NCBI GenBank assembly: GCA_039026235.1
Contig: JBCCMQ010000005.1
Span: 62,001-126,000, forward strand
Direction of reading: 5' to 3'
Origin: JBCCMQ01 sp039026235
GTDB lineage: Bacteria; Pseudomonadota; Alphaproteobacteria; Rhodobacterales; Rhodobacteraceae
DNA length: 64,000 bases
A program made the position numbers and the translations under genes. Numbering within the stretch: the stretch's first letter is position 1; the number at the start of each line of letters is the position of its first letter. This document shows positions 42,338 to 51,773 of the stretch, piece after piece. The notes beneath the pieces were generated by a model. The model was not told the origin of the DNA, did not search any database, and saw nothing but the letters and a program-made list of their open reading frames with translations.

Positions 42338-44085
42338 AGCGTCTCCTCCCGTTGGATGACAAGTTCCACCCGACGGTTGAGGGCGCGCCCTTCGGATGTC
42401 TTGTTGCTTGCAATCGGGGTGTCTTCGCCTCCGCCAACCACAGTCAGGCGGTTTGTATCGCCCAGGAACTGCCCCAGAACGGCGGCAACGCTATTGGCCC
42501 TGGCAACGGAAAGGTCAAAGTTGTCCTTGAACCGACCCCGCCCGGAAAGCGGAATATTGTCCGTGTGACCGACGACAGAAATAGGTCCGGGTTCATTGTT
42601 GAGCATTTCTGCCAGCGATTGCCCGAGCGGTGTAAACGCCGCCTGAACATCTGCCGAGCCAGACGGGAAAAGCACGCTGTTGTTCATGCGCAGAACGATA
42701 AAGTTGCCGGTCGGTTCAACGGACACCATGCCTTCGGCGATTTCGGCGGCCATGGCCGCGTTTATCCGCTCTAGCTGCGTGGTCTTCGGTGGCGGTGGCG
42801 GAACGTATTCCGGAACGGGATCCGGGCGTTCGATGCGCACCGGCTCTTCGGGGTGAATATCCGACAGAGTTGCGGCGACCGCCGCGCTGTCTTGGCTGAG
42901 AAGTATTCTCAGGCCAAAAAACGCGCCGAATGCGATCATGCCCAGCACGCTGCCCACCGCCCAAAGCGGTGTCTGGGCAAAGCGACGTGCCCGCATCGCG
43001 ACACCGGCCCACCTGGGCGAAAGCTGTTCATCGGGTCGTGGGCGTACTGATATAAGGGCGCTGTAAATGGCCTGCCGGATCCGCTGAAGCTCTACCGCGC
43101 CATTGGGCTGCGTTCGGTATTTGCCTTCGAAGCCCAGTGAAAGACAGACCAGCGTCAGCTCCATCAGGTTGGCGCGCTGTGCTGGCGACTGAAGGGCTTT
43201 GTCAATCTCGTGAAATATGCCTTCGCCTGTCGTGCGCTGACCAAAAAAACGCGCGGCCATGGAGTATTGGATCCAGATGGCCCGATCGGCACCTGGGATG
43301 TTCTGCACCACGTCATCCGCCGTCCCGCAAAGCACATACTTTGCGATTTGCGCTTCGGTCTGGTCTACACCGGCCTGTTGGACCCGGGCATCGAAGCTTT
43401 CGATCTCTCGCGTGACATGTTCCAGCAGCGGTACTGCCTGCATATCGACCATGCCGGTGCGCAGACGGCCGAAAAGGATCAGAAGATCAGAAGCGGCCGC
43501 AACGATTGGGTTCCTTCCTGCGCCCGATCCGCGGGCCGCAAGTGCTGAGCTCAGGTCGATCTTAGGACCCGGCTGCGGTGCCACCGGCTGCTGGCCCGTG
43601 GGTTGCGCGGCGCCACTGGGGAAGAAACCGCCACCGGTTTGCCCGGCACCGGGCGACTGCCCAAGACCCGGCTGACCGGTCGGCGCCTGGGGCGGCGGGC
43701 TAGCGGGCGCGCCCGTGGGCATTGGCATGATTTGTGTGCGCTGGGGCTGTCCACCGGCCGGGGGGGTCGGCGTCTGCGGACCAGTGGGAATAGCGAAAGG
43801 ATCACCGGCAGCGGGCGGTGTTGGCGGCGGTGGTGCAGCCGGTGGCGGCGGCGCCGGTGCTGCCGGTTGATTGCGCGCAGAGGCGCCCCAGGCATCTGAT
43901 GCACCCTGATCCAGTTCGTTTCCGGGCGTGCTGGGCGGCGGCGCAGGCGCAGGTGGCCGTGGCGGAAGCTGCCCGATAATCGTCGATTGGGGTGGCTTTT
44001 TGGGAGGTTTCTTGGCACCGCCGCCGCCCGCAAGAGTGGGTAGCGGTTTCGGTTTTGGCGGTTCCCCGTCGCCCTGACCGGTCAT
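42334..44085 (-). CDS. tssL: T6SS membrane-complex protein TssL with OmpA-type C-terminal domain
   Basis: A 583-residue extended TssL. Residues 1-170 are a Pro/Gly/Gln-rich cytoplasmic extension; the TssL core (about 185-365) has NPIVAAASDLLILFGRLR and ALQSPAQRANLMELTLVCLSLGFEGKYR; one span is at about 372-395; and an OmpA-like peptidoglycan-binding domain (about 450-583) has GHTDNIPL and RGRFKDNFDLSVARA. The ATG at 44085 overlaps the tssK stop (ATGA) and is preferred over a TTG at 44109. The OmpA domain should fix the complex to the wall directly, without a separate TagL. Confidence 0.94.
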   Translation of the reverse strand: MTGQGDGEPPKPKPLPTLAGGGGAKKPPKKPPQSTIIGQLPPRPPAPAPPPSTPGNELDQGASDAWGASARNQPAAPAPPPPAAPPPPTPPAAGDPFAIPTGPQTPTPPAGGQPQRTQIMPMPTGAPASPPPQAPTGQPGLGQSPGAGQTGGGFFPSGAAQPTGQQPVAPQPGPKIDLSSALAARGSGAGRNPIVAAASDLLILFGRLRTGMVDMQAVPLLEHVTREIESFDARVQQAGVDQTEAQIAKYVLCGTADDVVQNIPGADRAIWIQYSMAARFFGQRTTGEGIFHEIDKALQSPAQRANLMELTLVCLSLGFEGKYRTQPNGAVELQRIRQAIYSALISVRPRPDEQLSPRWAGVAMRARRFAQTPLWAVGSVLGMIAFGAFFGLRILLSQDSAAVAATLSDIHPEEPVRIERPDPVPEYVPPPPPKTTQLERINAAMAAEIAEGMVSVEPTGNFIVLRMNNSVLFPSGSADVQAAFTPLGQSLAEMLNNEPGPISVVGHTDNIPLSGRGRFKDNFDLSVARANSVAAVLGQFLGDTNRLTVVGGGEDTPIASNKTSEGRALNRRVELVIQREETL

Positions 44086-45419
44086 CCCTTCTTCTCCACG
44101 ATTGCCCAAAGCTCAAGCGTCAGGTCTGGCCAATCCCCGGCAAAATGCAGGCCGATGCCTGGCGCGGTCGAAAACTCTCTCCAAAGCGGTGTGTTCTTTT
44201 CCATCAGGAAGTAGACGTTCTTTGAAACCGCGCGGATCTGTCTTGGCGGCGTCGGCGTATGCGTAAGCCCGATACCCGGGAGATTGTTGTTCACAATCTC
44301 ATTCATACGGGTGTTCGGGCCGACTTTGCAAAGTTCCGGGAACTGCTGCTGGATCTCGGTCAGCGGGCGGCTTGCCTCGACCTCAACGACGAAGGTCGCG
44401 TCGCGGAAGAGATTCCGATCCTGCACCTGCGCCAGATAGGAATTGCGCTGGACCTCGCGCAGCGACAGCCTGGTTGCACGGCCCAGATCACGCGACAGCA
44501 GACGCTGAATGTCACGCAAGACGGGTTCAAAACTGTCCTTCAGATTGTCCTGATCATAGGGTTCGTATTCTGCCGCCAGTCGCTTGTCCTGATCGAAGGT
44601 CCACATCTCTCCGGAAAGCCGCAAGAGCGTCTCAAAAAGTCGTTCCGGATGCACATAGCGGGACGCGCGGTAGTGCCTGAGAACATTCACTTCGCGGTTC
44701 AGCGCCAAAAGCATGAAGTAGTCTGCTGCCTGCAGGCCGCCGCCGGCGCTTGGGTCGGCGGCATAGCGCGCCAGTGATTCAAGCTTGGTTTCGACCCAGC
44801 CAATGACGCGGTCCAACCAGCCCGATACAACCGGGTGCGCCTGACAAGACAACACAGGCGGTGCGAATGTTTCGTCAAGGATGACGGTCTTGTCGCGCAC
44901 TTCCAGAACGTCGGCGATCTTCATGCATTGGTAGCCCGGCTTCGGCTTGCGGCGGATGTCCAGTTCAAGCCGGGGCTGCGCGATCTCTACGTCATGTTCC
45001 ACACGCATCGCCGACGAACTGTCGGCAACGGTTTCTGCGCCAAGCGTGTACCGGGTGGAAAGCGCCTTTTCGCCCAGCATGGCGACTTCACGTTCGTTGG
45101 CCACAAGATCAGGAAGAGTAAGCCAGATGCCCTGTCCGGCGGCGTCTTCGTCAACCTCTACCGGTTCCGGCAGTAGGCTGATGCCCGGCGCGTCAAAAGG
45201 CGTACCATCGGCAAAAACGCCGGTCATTGACCGAAGACCAACCTTGCCTTGCTGAGCAAGATCCCTGTCCACGTGGATATCGGAAAATCCCCAAGGATAG
45301 GGTGTCGCATAGCGGGTTCGCGCTTCGACAAACTTCTCGAGATATCGATCGCTTTGCTGAAGGTGGTGAGGCTGAAGGAATAGGCCTTCCTGCCAGGCGA
45401 CCTTGCTGTACCAAGACAT
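44082..45419 (-). CDS. tssK: T6SS baseplate-to-membrane connector TssK
   Basis: A 445-residue TssK (ImpJ) with the typical start VAWQEGLFLQPHHLQQSDRY and a later YLAQVQDRNLFRDATFVVEV, plus the C-terminal AVSKNVYFLMEKNTPLW head. TssK trimers join the TssEFG wedges to TssL and TssM. It is the first gene of the minus-strand block tssK-tssL-tssM-tagF-pppA-ppkA. Upstream 241 bases separate it from a divergent gene and should hold its promoter. Confidence 0.95.
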   Translation of the reverse strand: MSWYSKVAWQEGLFLQPHHLQQSDRYLEKFVEARTRYATPYPWGFSDIHVDRDLAQQGKVGLRSMTGVFADGTPFDAPGISLLPEPVEVDEDAAGQGIWLTLPDLVANEREVAMLGEKALSTRYTLGAETVADSSSAMRVEHDVEIAQPRLELDIRRKPKPGYQCMKIADVLEVRDKTVILDETFAPPVLSCQAHPVVSGWLDRVIGWVETKLESLARYAADPSAGGGLQAADYFMLLALNREVNVLRHYRASRYVHPERLFETLLRLSGEMWTFDQDKRLAAEYEPYDQDNLKDSFEPVLRDIQRLLSRDLGRATRLSLREVQRNSYLAQVQDRNLFRDATFVVEVEASRPLTEIQQQFPELCKVGPNTRMNEIVNNNLPGIGLTHTPTPPRQIRAVSKNVYFLMEKNTPLWREFSTAPGIGLHFAGDWPDLTLELWAIVEKKG

Positions 45420-45660
45420 GCTCTTATAGTTCCTTTTGCCGCCAGCGTGCAGACATGCGCATATCTGCGGCGGACTTTGGCGACAGCTTGGATTCCGGGC
45501 CCCACGCGGTCAAGTGCTGTAGATGACTGGGAATGGAAAACTCTAATGAGCGTGCCGAACAAACACTGTGTCGAACGAGCATTCCACCGAATGGAAGATC
45601 CCGTCGGCAATCCAAGCCCATAGATCATGAGTTTTTGCGATCCAATGACCTGTTCCGCCG
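45420..45660. other. Divergent intergenic region between tssK and the SIP-type gene
   Basis: These 241 bases must hold promoters for two divergent transcripts. Near the tssK end there is a two-part inverted repeat (CCGCC and GCAGA at 45439-45453 against TCTGC and GGCGG at 45464-45473), which would fold in the tssK leader. I looked for a TGA-N9-TCA iron box and found none, and no convincing -35/-10 pair. Confidence 0.45.
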
Positions 45661-46674
45661 ATGTCTGAGCACAGCGCCCACATCTCTGCCCCGCCCGAAA
45701 ATGTCTTTGACGCGGTAGAGGCACTCGCCCGCAAAAACGGTTTCGAGATTGACCGAACAAGCGCGTCGCTTGCGGTAACTGCGGCCCTTGGGCGTCTCCG
45801 GCTCGAGGCAGCCGGATCTGGGACCGAAGTCTTCTTTTCGGCAGACAGCCCTGCGCAACTTCAGATTCTTAAGGATCTTTATGCGGTTCGCTTTGCCAAC
45901 ATGGGTTTTGGTGACAGTTTGCGCTGGGCAACGGTTGCGGGAAACGCACCACTAAACCAGATTCTGGCGCGTGTTGTGGAAAGCCGGCGCATATCGCCGA
46001 ACTTCATTCGGCTGCGTCTTTCCGGAGACTTCGCGGCATTTGCCCAACCCGGAGCAGGTTTGCACTTCCGGCTGCTGTTTGGCCCCAAAGACACCGCCTG
46101 GCCGACCCTCGATGAAAGGGGAATAACATCCTGGCCGCAGGGTGTTGAGAACTGGCATCGGCCATCTTACACGGTGCGCCAAGTAAACACCGGCGCAGAC
46201 CTGATCGACATTGACGTCTACCTCAACCCGACCGGCCGCGCGGCACGTTGGTGCAAAGAGGTGACACCGGGCACTGAGATCGCGCTGCACGGACCGAGCG
46301 GATCAGCGGCGCGTGCGGCCGGATGGTTCGGCTTGGTCGGAGACGAAACAGCGCTGCCGGTTATCGTTCGCATTCTCGAAAGTGCGCCACGTGAGGCGCT
46401 GGGCCGCGCAGATATTGTCCTGCGTGATCTCGACGACGCGCAACAGATCACGGCACCGCCTGGAATTGAAATCGCGTGGCACGCGGCCGTGCAGGTGCCC
46501 ATAATGTCCGATCTGGTAGGTCGTTTCGGCGAACCAAAAGACAACGGATATGCGTTTTTTGCCGCTGAACGTGCGGAGGCGGGCCGCGCGAGGGCAAGGC
46601 TTAAAGAAATGGGATGGTCGCCGCGGAATGTGACCGCCGCAAGCTATTGGACGGCCCCGGCAGGCCTGACCTAG
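45661..46674 (+). CDS. DUF2218-SIP fusion: siderophore-interacting FAD reductase
   Basis: A 337-residue protein. Residues about 5-85 fit the DUF2218 domain that often accompanies such reductases. Residues about 95-337 are the FAD-binding SIP domain: FIRLRLSGDFAAF, HFRLLFGPKDTAWP, RPSYTVRQVN (the flavin R-x-Y-T-x-R motif), GPSGSAARAAGWFGLVGDETALPVI. Such enzymes reduce ferric siderophores in the cytoplasm to release iron. No siderophore receptor or transporter is next to it, so the partner is elsewhere. A short 16-base gap separates it from the convergent mannitol dehydrogenase gene. Confidence 0.88.
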   Translation: MSEHSAHISAPPENVFDAVEALARKNGFEIDRTSASLAVTAALGRLRLEAAGSGTEVFFSADSPAQLQILKDLYAVRFANMGFGDSLRWATVAGNAPLNQILARVVESRRISPNFIRLRLSGDFAAFAQPGAGLHFRLLFGPKDTAWPTLDERGITSWPQGVENWHRPSYTVRQVNTGADLIDIDVYLNPTGRAARWCKEVTPGTEIALHGPSGSAARAAGWFGLVGDETALPVIVRILESAPREALGRADIVLRDLDDAQQITAPPGIEIAWHAAVQVPIMSDLVGRFGEPKDNGYAFFAAERAEAGRARARLKEMGWSPRNVTAASYWTAPAGLT

Positions 46675-46690
46675 GACCGGGACAAGCCGG

Positions 46691-48169
46691 TCATTCTTTC
46701 AGGTATGCGCGCAAGGTCGCTTCGCATCCCATTGCCCAGAGTGCCGAAAGCCAGTGGCCAAAAGCCTGAGAGAACGGAGAATCCTGTGCAAGGTCCCCAT
46801 AGAATTGCCCTTGTTCCAGCCAGGCCGCCGGGCGGTCACGCGCTGCCACTGCCGCCGGTGCGAGGTGCTCCCAAAAGGGGTCGTTGGGTTCAATTGCGCT
46901 GCCATCTTCTCGCACGCCTGCGCACATACGGGCCCAAAGCGCCTCGACCAGTGCCAGACCACGCACTGGCGTTCCCGCGTCAAGCGCATCGCGCACAACC
47001 GGAAGGACGAAACCGGTGTGTCGAGATGATCCGTCGAACGCCACCCTGCGCGTCGTGTCGACAATGGCAGGATTGGCAAAACGACGGGCAATCAGATCAA
47101 TGTAAGCGCCCGTTGAAATGTCGGGAACTGGCGCGACATGATGGGCAATCTCGTCGGTCAGAACCTTGCGCATGAAGGCCTCTATCTCCGGATGCGTCAT
47201 ACAGCCGGAAATGGTCTCAATGCTCAGGATCTCGCCAGGGTTCGCAATCACCTGGTGGCCCGCGTTCAGCAAGCGAAGCTTCATGGTCTCGTAGGGGTGC
47301 ACGTTGTCCGAGAACGTGGCACCCGCGATGTCCCAATCGGGCCTTCCCGAACAAAACTTGTCTTCGATGACCCATTGGCGAAAGTTCTCATGGGTTACGG
47401 GCGCGGTGTCGTTCAGACCAAAGCCTTCTGCAAGCGAGATCTCAGCGGGTCCGGTCGCGGGCACGATGCAATCGACCATCGAGTTGGGAAAACTGCAATT
47501 CCGCTCGATCCAATCGGCAAGCGCCGGGTCGGAAAGCGACGCGAGCGATACTACGGTCTTGCGGGCCTGATCGCCGTTTCCCAGAAGGTTGTCGCAACTC
47601 AGAACACTGATCGGGCCGGAACCCGTGTCTCGCCGCGCGCGTATCGCTGCGATGATTGCACCGAATGCGGTCACGGGTGCATCGGGATGGGCTGCATCGT
47701 GGCGCACGTCCGGATGGTTGGCATCCAGGTCGTTTGAAACCGGATCGGTGTAGTACCCGCCTTCCGTTACCGTCATCGCCACGATGCGGATCCCGGGCGC
47801 GCTTAGAGCACGGATCAGGGGACCGTTCGTCTTTTCGACCGGCACAAAATCCACCATGGATCCAACAATCTCGGCGGAAGTCCCTGAAGGATCCAATTCA
47901 ATCAGCGTAGTCAGATAGTCCTGCTCCGCCAGCCGACTTCGCATCTTGGCATCGGCGTCCCGCACGCCGGCGCCGACGATGGCCCAGTCCTGCGCAAGCC
48001 CGTCTTGCATCAATCGGTGAAGATACCAGCTTTGGTGGGCCCGATGAAAATTGCCGACGCCAATGTGCAGTATTCCTGGCGCAAGCAATGCGCGGTCATA
48101 GCTCGGCACGGAAATTCCGGGCGGCAATCGCGCGAGGTTGCCTTGCGAAAGCCGTATCAACTCATCCAT
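46691..48169 (-). CDS. mtlK: Mannitol/polyol 2-dehydrogenase
   Basis: A 492-residue long-chain polyol dehydrogenase oxidising D-mannitol to D-fructose with NAD. Landmarks are the nucleotide-binding start GILHIGVGNFHRAHQ, TVTEGGYY, NGDQARKTVVSLA, FPNSMVDCIVP and the K-x-R-x-x-N-x-x-H active-site motif MKLRLLNAGHQVIA. It overlaps the end of the SDR gene by 13 bases and is the last gene of the polyol operon. In R. sphaeroides mtlK is likewise the last gene of the smo operon. Confidence 0.92.
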   Translation of the reverse strand: MDELIRLSQGNLARLPPGISVPSYDRALLAPGILHIGVGNFHRAHQSWYLHRLMQDGLAQDWAIVGAGVRDADAKMRSRLAEQDYLTTLIELDPSGTSAEIVGSMVDFVPVEKTNGPLIRALSAPGIRIVAMTVTEGGYYTDPVSNDLDANHPDVRHDAAHPDAPVTAFGAIIAAIRARRDTGSGPISVLSCDNLLGNGDQARKTVVSLASLSDPALADWIERNCSFPNSMVDCIVPATGPAEISLAEGFGLNDTAPVTHENFRQWVIEDKFCSGRPDWDIAGATFSDNVHPYETMKLRLLNAGHQVIANPGEILSIETISGCMTHPEIEAFMRKVLTDEIAHHVAPVPDISTGAYIDLIARRFANPAIVDTTRRVAFDGSSRHTGFVLPVVRDALDAGTPVRGLALVEALWARMCAGVREDGSAIEPNDPFWEHLAPAAVAARDRPAAWLEQGQFYGDLAQDSPFSQAFGHWLSALWAMGCEATLRAYLKE

Positions 48170-48930
48170 TGGCCACCGTCAACATTATAGCACTGGGCAA
48201 CGATGTAGCGGGCTTCGTCGCTTGCAAGGAACACGGCCATGCCGGTAAGGTCTTCGGCGATGCCCATGCGACCGAATGGAACGGCCGCGCCGACCTCGCG
48301 CTTCTTTTGTCCAGGCGCTTTGTTTTCGTATTTTGCAAAGAAGGCGTCTACGCCGTCCCAGTGTTCGCCATCGACCACGCCGGGCGCGATGGCGTTCACG
48401 TTGATCCCATGCTCGATCAGGTTCAGGCCGGCCGACTGTGTCAGGCTGATCACGGCAGCTTTTGTTGCGCAGTAAACGGCCACCAAGGCTTCGCCCCGCC
48501 TGCCCGCCTGGCTGGCCATGTTGATGATCTTGCCGCCACCGCCTCGTTCAATCATATGTCGCGCGACGCTTTGCATCGTGAAGAGCGTTCCAGCCACGTT
48601 GACAGCAAAGATACGGTCATAGTCTCGGCGTTCGATTTCACTGATCGGCGCAGCCGTAAAGAGCGCGGCGTTGTTGATCAGAATGTCGATGCGGCCAAGG
48701 CCGCCAATGGTTTCTGCCACAGCAGCATCAATGCTTTCTTGGCGGGTGACGTCCAACTCGACTGCAATTGCTGCGTGACCAAGACTTTCAGCTGCAGCGC
48801 GGGCACGGACAATATCGATATCGGCGATCGCCACACGCGCACCTTCGCGCACATAGGCCTGGGCAAACGCAAGGCCGATGCCGCGGGCGCCGCCCGTGAT
48901 CAGGGACGTTTTGCCCTCAAGCCGCTTCAT
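48157..48930 (-). CDS. smoS: Sorbitol (D-glucitol)/galactitol dehydrogenase, SDR family
   Basis: A 257-residue SDR with TGGARGIG (residues 13-20), NNAA, the catalytic YCATK motif and the C-terminal YNVDGGQWMS that is near-diagnostic for the Rhodobacter sorbitol/galactitol dehydrogenase (SmoS/GatDH). Those enzymes bind Mg and oxidise sorbitol to fructose or galactitol to tagatose with NAD. ATGA overlap with the ATPase gene upstream, 13-base overlap with mtlK downstream. Confidence 0.92.
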   Translation of the reverse strand: MKRLEGKTSLITGGARGIGLAFAQAYVREGARVAIADIDIVRARAAAESLGHAAIAVELDVTRQESIDAAVAETIGGLGRIDILINNAALFTAAPISEIERRDYDRIFAVNVAGTLFTMQSVARHMIERGGGGKIINMASQAGRRGEALVAVYCATKAAVISLTQSAGLNLIEHGINVNAIAPGVVDGEHWDGVDAFFAKYENKAPGQKKREVGAAVPFGRMGIAEDLTGMAVFLASDEARYIVAQCYNVDGGQWMS

Positions 48931-49931
48931 TCAATGCGCAAACCCTTGTCATCAAACCGGTGGATGCGTTCAGGATCGGGTGTCAAGAAGATCTTATCAC
49001 CATGATGCAAATCGACCTCTCCGCCCGCGCGAACGGTGATCGGGTTCGCCTGCCCTTCGACCTGAACATGGAAAAAAGTGTCTGAACCAAGGTGTTCCGA
49101 GACACCTACCGTGCCTTTCCACGTTCCTTCGTCCGGTGACGCAGCGATGTGTTCTGGGCGGACGCCAATTGCAAAGGCGTTGTGTTTCTGTGCCTCGGAC
49201 CCCTCCATAAAGTTCATCTTAGGCGAACCAATGAACCCGGCGACAAACCTGTTCCGGGGCGTGCGGTATAGGTCTAGCGGCGAACCCACTTGTTCAATCA
49301 AGCCAGCCTGAAGAACGACGATCTTGTCGGCCATCGTCATTGCCTCGACCTGGTCATGGGTCACATAGATCATGGTGGTCTTTAGGCGTTCGTGCAGTTC
49401 GCTGATTTCCAGTCGCATCCCAACCCGCAGCGCTGCATCAAGGTTCGACAACGGCTCGTCAAAAAGAAATGCTGCCGGTTCCCGCACAATGGCGCGACCG
49501 ATCGCGACCCGTTGGCGCTGTCCACCGGACAGCTGACCGGGACGTCGGTCCAGATAATCGGTCAGGTTGAGGACGGATGCCGCCTGTTCGACCCTTCGGT
49601 CTTGCTCACCCTGATCCAATTTGGCCATCCGCAGTGGAAAGGCGATGTTCTTGCGCACGGTCATATGCGGATAAAGCGCATAGGATTGGAACACCATCGC
49701 AAGGCCGCGTTTAGCGGGTGGTACCGTGGTCGCTTCATTCCCATCGATCCGGATGGTGCCGTCGCTAACGTCTTCAAGGCCGGCGATTAGCCGCAGCAGC
49801 GTGGACTTACCGCATCCCGACGGTCCAACGAACACCACGAACTCACCATCGTTGATCTCCAGATCAAGTGGCGGGATGACCGTAACCTCGCCGAAGCTCT
49901 TTTCTACTTGGTCAAGTACAATGCGTCCCAT
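48927..49931 (-). CDS. smoK: Polyol ABC transporter ATP-binding protein
   Basis: A 334-residue MalK-type ATPase. Walker A GPSGCGKST is at 36-44, the signature LSGGQRQRVAIGRA at about 133-146, Walker B FLFDEPLSNLDA follows, and the C-terminal about 100 residues form the TOBE/regulatory domain with RPEHI. It energises the two permeases encoded just upstream. Gene order and likeness match SmoK of R. sphaeroides. It starts 9 bases after the permease stop. Confidence 0.93.
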   Translation of the reverse strand: MGRIVLDQVEKSFGEVTVIPPLDLEINDGEFVVFVGPSGCGKSTLLRLIAGLEDVSDGTIRIDGNEATTVPPAKRGLAMVFQSYALYPHMTVRKNIAFPLRMAKLDQGEQDRRVEQAASVLNLTDYLDRRPGQLSGGQRQRVAIGRAIVREPAAFLFDEPLSNLDAALRVGMRLEISELHERLKTTMIYVTHDQVEAMTMADKIVVLQAGLIEQVGSPLDLYRTPRNRFVAGFIGSPKMNFMEGSEAQKHNAFAIGVRPEHIAASPDEGTWKGTVGVSEHLGSDTFFHVQVEGQANPITVRAGGEVDLHHGDKIFLTPDPERIHRFDDKGLRIE

Positions 49932-49940
49932 GATGATCCC

Positions 49941-50771
49941 CTACTTCACCGCGCCGAATGTCAGGCCGCGGACCAGTTGTTTTTGGCTGAACCAGCCCAA
50001 GATGAGAATTGGCGCGATCGCCATCGTCGACGCTGCGCTCAGTTTTGCGTAGAACAGGCCTTCCGGGCTCGAATAGCTGGCGATAAATGCCGTGAGCGGC
50101 GCCGCCGTCGCAGCCGTCAAATTCAGCGTCCAAAACGCTTCGTTCCATGCAAGAATGATGTTCAGAAGGACGGTCGACGCAATTCCGGGAATTGCCATCG
50201 GCGTCAGCACGTAAAGTATCTCTTCACGCAGTGTCGCGCCGTCCATACGGGCCGCTTCCAGTATCTCGCCAGGTATCTCTTTGAAGTACGTGTAAAGCAT
50301 CCAGACGATGATCGGCAGATTGATCAGCATCAGCACCAGCGTCAGACCGACCCGAGTATCCAGCAAGCCAAGCTGAATGAACATCAGATAGATCGGGTAG
50401 AGAACACCCACCGCGGGCAGCATCTTGGTAGACAGCATCCAAAGCAGGATGTCCTTAGTCCTCTTGGATGGCACGAATGCCATGGACCATGCTGCCGGCA
50501 CCGCGATGATGATGCCAAGAACCGTCGAACCGCCCGCGATAATCACCGAATTCCAGAGGAACCGCATATAGTTGGAGCGCTCTTGCACGATGGCGTAGTT
50601 TTCCAGCGTCCAATCGAAGAAAAGGAAAAGCGGCGGATCGTTGATGGCCTGAGCTTCGGTTTTGAAGCTGGTCAATATTGTCCAGAGTATCGGAAAGAAG
50701 ATCAGCAAACCGATTACCCAGGCCAGGACCGTATTGACTGTCTTGCGTTGTGTGGTGACTGCGCGGGCCAT
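49941..50771 (-). CDS. smoG: Polyol ABC transporter permease 2 (MalG type)
   Basis: A 276-residue inner-membrane protein with six predicted spans. The EAA loop reads EILEAARMDGATLREEILYVLTPMA with the conserved Gly, the site that contacts the ATPase. The N-terminal FFPILWTILTSFKTEAQAI and GFSQKQLVRGL-like C-terminus (GWFSQKQLVRGLTFGAVK) are typical of sugar MalG-family permeases. It forms the translocation channel with the permease encoded upstream. Confidence 0.93.
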   Translation of the reverse strand: MARAVTTQRKTVNTVLAWVIGLLIFFPILWTILTSFKTEAQAINDPPLFLFFDWTLENYAIVQERSNYMRFLWNSVIIAGGSTVLGIIIAVPAAWSMAFVPSKRTKDILLWMLSTKMLPAVGVLYPIYLMFIQLGLLDTRVGLTLVLMLINLPIIVWMLYTYFKEIPGEILEAARMDGATLREEILYVLTPMAIPGIASTVLLNIILAWNEAFWTLNLTAATAAPLTAFIASYSSPEGLFYAKLSAASTMAIAPILILGWFSQKQLVRGLTFGAVK

Positions 50772-50783
50772 GTTCTTTCCTCC

Positions 50784-51662
50784 TCACGCGTCCAGGTTCT
50801 TGCCAACGATGCGCATTAGGAACAGCGCGACGATGTTGGCGAGTATGATGGCGTAGACACCGCCCGCCGAGCCAAGACCGACGTTTTGGCTTTCGATTAC
50901 CCTTTGGAAGATCAGGTAAGTCAGCGTCCTTGTGCCGAATGCACCGCCGGTGGTTACGAAAATTTCTGCAAAGATTGCCAGCAGAAAAATCGTTTGGATC
51001 AGGATCACAATGGTGATTGCCCGGCTAAGATGCGGCAGGATGATAAAGAAGAAGCGCGCTTGCGGTTTGGCACCATCCATCTCGGCGGCTTCGAGCTGCT
51101 CGCTGTCGAGCGACTGTATTGCAGTCAAAATGATCAGGGTCGCAAACGGCAACCACTGCCAGGATACGATAAGTATTAGCGAGAAAATCGGCACATCGGT
51201 GAGCCAGACAACCGGTTCGGCCCCGAATGCGCGCCACAGATGCGCCAGAATGCCGTTCACTGGATCCATGAACATGTTTTTCCAGACCAAGGCCGTAACT
51301 GTTGGCATTACAAAGAAGGGAGAAATCACGAGAATCCGAACGATGCCTTGTCCCCACATCGGCTGGTCAAGAAGCAGCGAAAGCAGGACACCCAAGACAA
51401 CCGTGATCAGGATGATGCCGCCCACCAGGACCAGTGTTGTCTGGACCGCAGGCCAGAAAGATGACGAACCAACGAAGCGCGTGTAGTTTGCAAACCCAAC
51501 CCAATCCAGTCCGTTTGCCAGCGAGTCTCCACGCAGCGGCAGGTATCTCTTGAAAGAGAAGAACAAGGTCATAGAGAGCGGCACAAGCATCCAGACAAGA
51601 AGGAGGAATACCGCTGGCGCCATCATCAAACGCGCTGCCGATCTTGAATGTGCAGTAGCCAT
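50784..51662 (-). CDS. smoF: Polyol ABC transporter permease 1 (MalF type)
   Basis: A 292-residue inner-membrane protein with about six spans and the EAA loop EQLEAAEMDGAKPQARFFFIILPHL. The ATG at 51662 follows AAGGTGA at a good distance and is preferred over GTG at 51671. It pairs with the MalG-type permease, whose gene begins 12 bases after its stop. A strong hairpin lies between it and the binding-protein gene upstream. Confidence 0.92.
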   Translation of the reverse strand: MATAHSRSAARLMMAPAVFLLLVWMLVPLSMTLFFSFKRYLPLRGDSLANGLDWVGFANYTRFVGSSSFWPAVQTTLVLVGGIILITVVLGVLLSLLLDQPMWGQGIVRILVISPFFVMPTVTALVWKNMFMDPVNGILAHLWRAFGAEPVVWLTDVPIFSLILIVSWQWLPFATLIILTAIQSLDSEQLEAAEMDGAKPQARFFFIILPHLSRAITIVILIQTIFLLAIFAEIFVTTGGAFGTRTLTYLIFQRVIESQNVGLGSAGGVYAIILANIVALFLMRIVGKNLDA

Positions 51663-51734
51663 GAGAGTCACCTTTCGCGCGGGCGCAATCCAAACGCCTT
51701 AACTGATTGCTTGGCATTGAAGGTAGCAGAAGGT

Positions 51735-51761
51735 CCGGGGGGCAAACCAGTTGCCCCCCGG
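51735..51761 (-). promoter_or_regulatory. Intercistronic hairpin between binding protein and permease genes
   Basis: CCGGGGGGCAA and TTGCCCCCCGG form a perfect 11-bp stem around a 5-base loop, 12 bases after the binding-protein stop on the minus strand. There is no T tract. Such hairpins after the first gene of sugar ABC operons protect the upstream mRNA and make the binding protein more abundant than the permeases, as with malE. Confidence 0.7.
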
Positions 51762-51773
51762 TGGGGAGGACGC

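Noticed and set aside
43500..44085. Pro/Gly-rich stretch of tssL as a DNA repeat or mobile element.
   Set aside because: It is low-complexity coding sequence without regular units, in frame with tssL.
45420..45660. Iron box upstream of the SIP-type reductase.
   Set aside because: Every TGA in the gap was checked and none has TCA nine bases later.
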